Below, piece after piece: positions 5,933 through 7,540 of a stretch of 7,540 nt of DNA. Origin of the DNA: Phycisphaerales bacterium UBA7708 (GTDB lineage: Bacteria > Planctomycetota > Phycisphaerae > Sedimentisphaerales > Anaerohalosphaeraceae); the NCBI GenBank assembly GCA_002482415.1, contig DLFY01000230.1, positions 1 through 7,540 on the forward strand, given 5' to 3'. Numbering within the stretch: position 1 is the first letter of the stretch; the number at the start of each line of letters is the position of its first letter. The notes under the pieces are model-generated. The model was not told where the DNA came from and made no database searches. It saw only the letters and a list, made by a program, of their open reading frames with translations. The translations under genes and the position numbers were made by a program.

Positions 5933-6271
5933 TTATGTGGAACTCATCTGCAGACCTGCCAGAGCCAGAAACTGGTCATCTACAAATTTAAAGACGGAAT
6001 CCAGCCCCGTCAGCCGGAAGATACCCTTGGTCTGCGGCTTCATCCCGCATAACACAAGCTGACGGCCGTTTTCATAGAGCACCTTGCGAAGTTTGAGCAG
6101 TTTGGCCAGGCTCGATGATGTCACCAGGCTCACCCCGGCAAAATCAATGACCACGTTGTTGCCAACGGTTTCCGAGACCATCCCAATTACTGTCTGCAAT
6201 TCTTCGCCGAGATAAGGCTCTTCGGCCAGGTTGACCAGAATCACATTTTCAGACCAATTTTGAATTCCCAT
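5933..6271 (-). CDS. STAS-domain protein, anti-sigma-factor-antagonist type (SpoIIAA/RsbV-like)
   Basis: The 112 residues form one STAS domain. In the family such proteins bind an anti-sigma kinase when unphosphorylated, releasing the sigma factor or other partner, and are switched off by serine phosphorylation. The centre reads VVIDFAGVSLVTSSSLAKLL, which places the acceptor at about S52 at the start of the conserved helix. The usual D-S is T-S here. The following strand GRQLVLCGM and the final helix near GLDSVFKF match the fold. The ATG at 6271 has GGAG (complement of 6280-6283) eight bases upstream. No HPK-type kinase, phosphatase or sigma gene is in the window, so its partner is unknown. 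rnc lies downstream on the same strand but with its own promoter. Fold is confident, pathway not. Confidence 0.85.
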   Translation of the reverse strand: MGIQNWSENVILVNLAEEPYLGEELQTVIGMVSETVGNNVVIDFAGVSLVTSSSLAKLLKLRKVLYENGRQLVLCGMKPQTKGIFRLTGLDSVFKFVDDQFLALAGLQMSST

Positions 6272-6419
6272 AAGTTACACTCCACAAAGACATTCCTTCC
6301 GATGCCGCATTCAATAAAGCCATCGTTATGACCGGTATATCGTCCGGATGGCACCATCGATTTACCGCCAGATAAAAAAGTTTTGTCATATCACGCCTAT
6401 TTGCAGATATAATCGCTCT

Positions 6420-6433
6420 ATAATTAAAATTAT
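6420..6433. repeat. AT-rich palindrome near the divergent promoters
   Basis: ATAATT AA AATTAT is a perfect inverted repeat. It lies about 17 bp upstream of the -35 box of the plus-strand promoter, the usual location of an UP element or an activator site. Low sequence complexity means chance is a real alternative. Confidence 0.35.
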
Positions 6434-6449
6434 TAAAGCCCGGATTTAG

Positions 6450-6478
6450 TTGCTTTTGACCCGCCAAATCGCTATAGT
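6450..6478 (+). promoter_or_regulatory. Promoter of the secreted protease-like gene
   Basis: TTGCTT (6450-6455) and TATAGT (6473-6478) are spaced by 17 bp. Start near 6485 leaves a leader of about 160 bases before the ATG at 6645. A second candidate, TTGTCA-19-TATAAT at 6383-6413, has a long spacer and is less likely. Confidence 0.6.
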
Positions 6479-6484
6479 AAATTA

Positions 6485-6644
6485 CAGTGTCGCGGGGGAT
6501 TTTGAGACCGCAGCCGGATGAAAGCACCAAATCATTGACCCCAAAGAGCTTATGAAATTAAGTCTCGCTCGTATCCGGGCGATAACCAGATGTGTACACA
6601 AACAGACTGTCGAAGTCAGGGATGCCTGAAATTGAGGTGAAATT
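6485..6644 (+). promoter_or_regulatory. Long 5' leader with several inverted repeats
   Basis: Pairings visible in the leader are GCGG/CCGC (6492-6495 with 6508-6511), CCGGAT/ATCCGG (6514-6519 with 6573-6578) enclosing a small CTTA/TAAG hairpin, the palindrome TGTGTACACA (6591-6600), and TCAGG-GATG-CCTGA (6616-6629) just before the ribosome site GAGGTGA (6634-6640). The last hairpin could affect translation initiation. I do not recognise a known riboswitch class, and some pairings may be chance. Confidence 0.35.
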
Positions 6645-7540
6645 ATGAAAACGAAGAATGCACTCAAAACCGCATCGTATTTATTTATCGGACTGGTCTT
6701 GTCCGTCAACCTCTATGCAGACCAGGTCGATTGGCGTATATCGGGCGGCGGTAAAATCAAGGAAATCCGCTATTTCAACCAGCCGACTGCCGCCCCGGCT
6801 GCCCAGGCCGCAACCGAACCGACAACGACCGCTGCTCCGCCGGCGTTAAGCTATTTAATTGATTCTCCTCCCGTGGATGGATTCGTCCCGTGGATTACCC
6901 TTTTAACCACCAACAAACGCGAAGAAGAACTGGTGCTGGACGCGGTCGTCCATTCATCTGTGACCGGGACTCTGACCAACTCGGCATACCAAACCCAGTA
7001 TGCCATTGGGATTTTCGATACCGGTGCCAGCGCTCACGTGCTGGGGTATCAAAACGCCCAGATGCTCAAATTATTCAACAGCACCTATAAGACCAATAAC
7101 GTCACCGTGGTCAGCGGCGTCACCGGCGAGGTGGATGCCTGGGTCAGCCAGCCTTTGGGTTTGTTTGCCCAGGGACTGTGGGTGCTTGAACCCAACACCC
7201 CAGGCGATCCCAGTCCCGTGCTTCGCTCCACCGCTCATTTTGTCGGCCAAAGCAATGTCTCGGTGCTGATGGGCAGCAATCCCGGCTCGATGCCCGACCT
7301 GATTACCGCCATCGGAACTCCGCTGAGTGTGTACTACACGACCTCAATCAAACCCGGCAATGCTGTAACGATTACCCGCAACGGCACCACTTATACCGCC
7401 CCGGAAGTGCGTATCTATTCGCAGGATGACCCGGGCATTCCATCCTATCCCAACAAGCTGCCTCTCGAATTACGGCCTCTGGGTGCAGCATATGTACAGT
7501 ATATTTCCTATGACCTGGAGGGTATCATGGGAATGCTGCT
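6645..7540 (+). CDS. Secreted retropepsin-like aspartyl protease domain protein (3' end outside window)
   Basis: The frame opens at ATG 6645, just after GAGGTGA, and stays open for 298 codons to the window edge. Residues 1-25 are a signal peptide (basic start, hydrophobic YLFIGLVLSV, cleavage probably after LYA), so the protein is exported. A Pro/Thr/Ala-rich linker covers about 46-67. The strand-turn YAIGIFDTGASAHVLGYQ (D125) carries the D-T-G-A/S active-site motif with the hydrophobic flanks of retropepsin-type aspartyl proteases. The later VSVLMGSNPGSM region may be the end of the first lobe. Aspartyl proteases need a second Asp, by a second lobe or a dimer; that part is not in view. Remembered relatives are exported planctomycete and PEP-CTERM-type proteins with the same motif. 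Substrate is unknown, and activity is unproven. Confidence 0.7.
   Translation, partial: MKTKNALKTASYLFIGLVLSVNLYADQVDWRISGGGKIKEIRYFNQPTAAPAAQAATEPTTTAAPPALSYLIDSPPVDGFVPWITLLTTNKREEELVLDAVVHSSVTGTLTNSAYQTQYAIGIFDTGASAHVLGYQNAQMLKLFNSTYKTNNVTVVSGVTGEVDAWVSQPLGLFAQGLWVLEPNTPGDPSPVLRSTAHFVGQSNVSVLMGSNPGSMPDLITAIGTPLSVYYTTSIKPGNAVTITRNGTTYTAPEVRIYSQDDPGIPSYPNKLPLELRPLGAAYVQYISYDLEGIMGML

Larger units (their letters stand above)
6272..6644. other. Divergent intergenic region
   Basis: This 373-bp stretch separates the start of the STAS gene (minus strand) from that of the secreted protease-like gene (plus strand). It contains an AT-rich palindrome, a good plus-strand promoter and a leader of about 160 bases with inverted repeats. 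No convincing STAS promoter was found on the minus strand, though AT-rich candidates exist near 6400-6440. A minus-strand frame from 6389 to 6249 encodes 46 residues and overlaps the STAS start; I do not support it as a gene. Confidence 0.6.

Noticed and set aside
6249..6530. Minus-strand open frame of up to 93 residues (46 from the inner ATG at 6389) upstream of the STAS gene
   Set aside because: Weak ribosome site, no recognised domain, overlap with the STAS start and with the plus-strand promoter region. A leader peptide cannot be excluded.
6485..6644. Known riboswitch (for example c-di-GMP class I) in the protease leader
   Set aside because: The conserved core bases of the classes I know were not found.

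Overview
The window looks like a bacterial chromosome segment of about 50% GC with clear Shine-Dalgarno sites and sigma70-type promoters. The protein set suggests Planctomycetota, perhaps Phycisphaerae: a SurA/PpiD-like membrane protein followed by a small membrane protein of the DUF6677 type, a STAS regulator, RNase III, and a secreted retropepsin-like protease with a proline/threonine/alanine linker. The lineage is inferred from remembered family resemblance and was not computed.

Bases 1 to about 1805 are best read as one end of an integrated mobile element. It holds the 3' end of an accessory gene, a roughly 170-bp cluster of short hairpins whose apices repeat a CAAAATG-like core, a small Cro/C1-type regulator with a near-consensus promoter and almost no leader, and an overlapping tyrosine recombinase gene. 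The recombinase gene ends 12 bp before the 3' end of a tRNA-Arg(UCU) gene on the opposite strand. This is the classic layout of an integrase next to its tRNA attachment site. The rest of the element would lie to the left, outside the window.

Bases 1805 to 7540 look like host backbone. The tRNA reads leftwards. A three-gene plus-strand operon (2138-5045) encodes a large membrane-anchored SurA/PpiD-like protein and two small membrane proteins, the last two overlapping by 8 bp. It converges, with only 10 bp between stop codons, on the minus-strand gene rnc (RNase III). rnc has a strong promoter and a hairpin in its leader. Upstream of rnc, on the same strand, is a single-domain STAS protein (anti-sigma-factor-antagonist type). 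A 373-bp divergent intergenic region then leads to a secreted aspartyl-protease-like protein that runs off the right edge.

The points most worth a second look are the hairpin cluster and the element boundary, the glycine in RNase III where a catalytic aspartate is expected, the secreted protein with a DTGAS motif and its structured leader, and the hairpin in the rnc leader. I did not find a complete, clearly novel multi-gene system.
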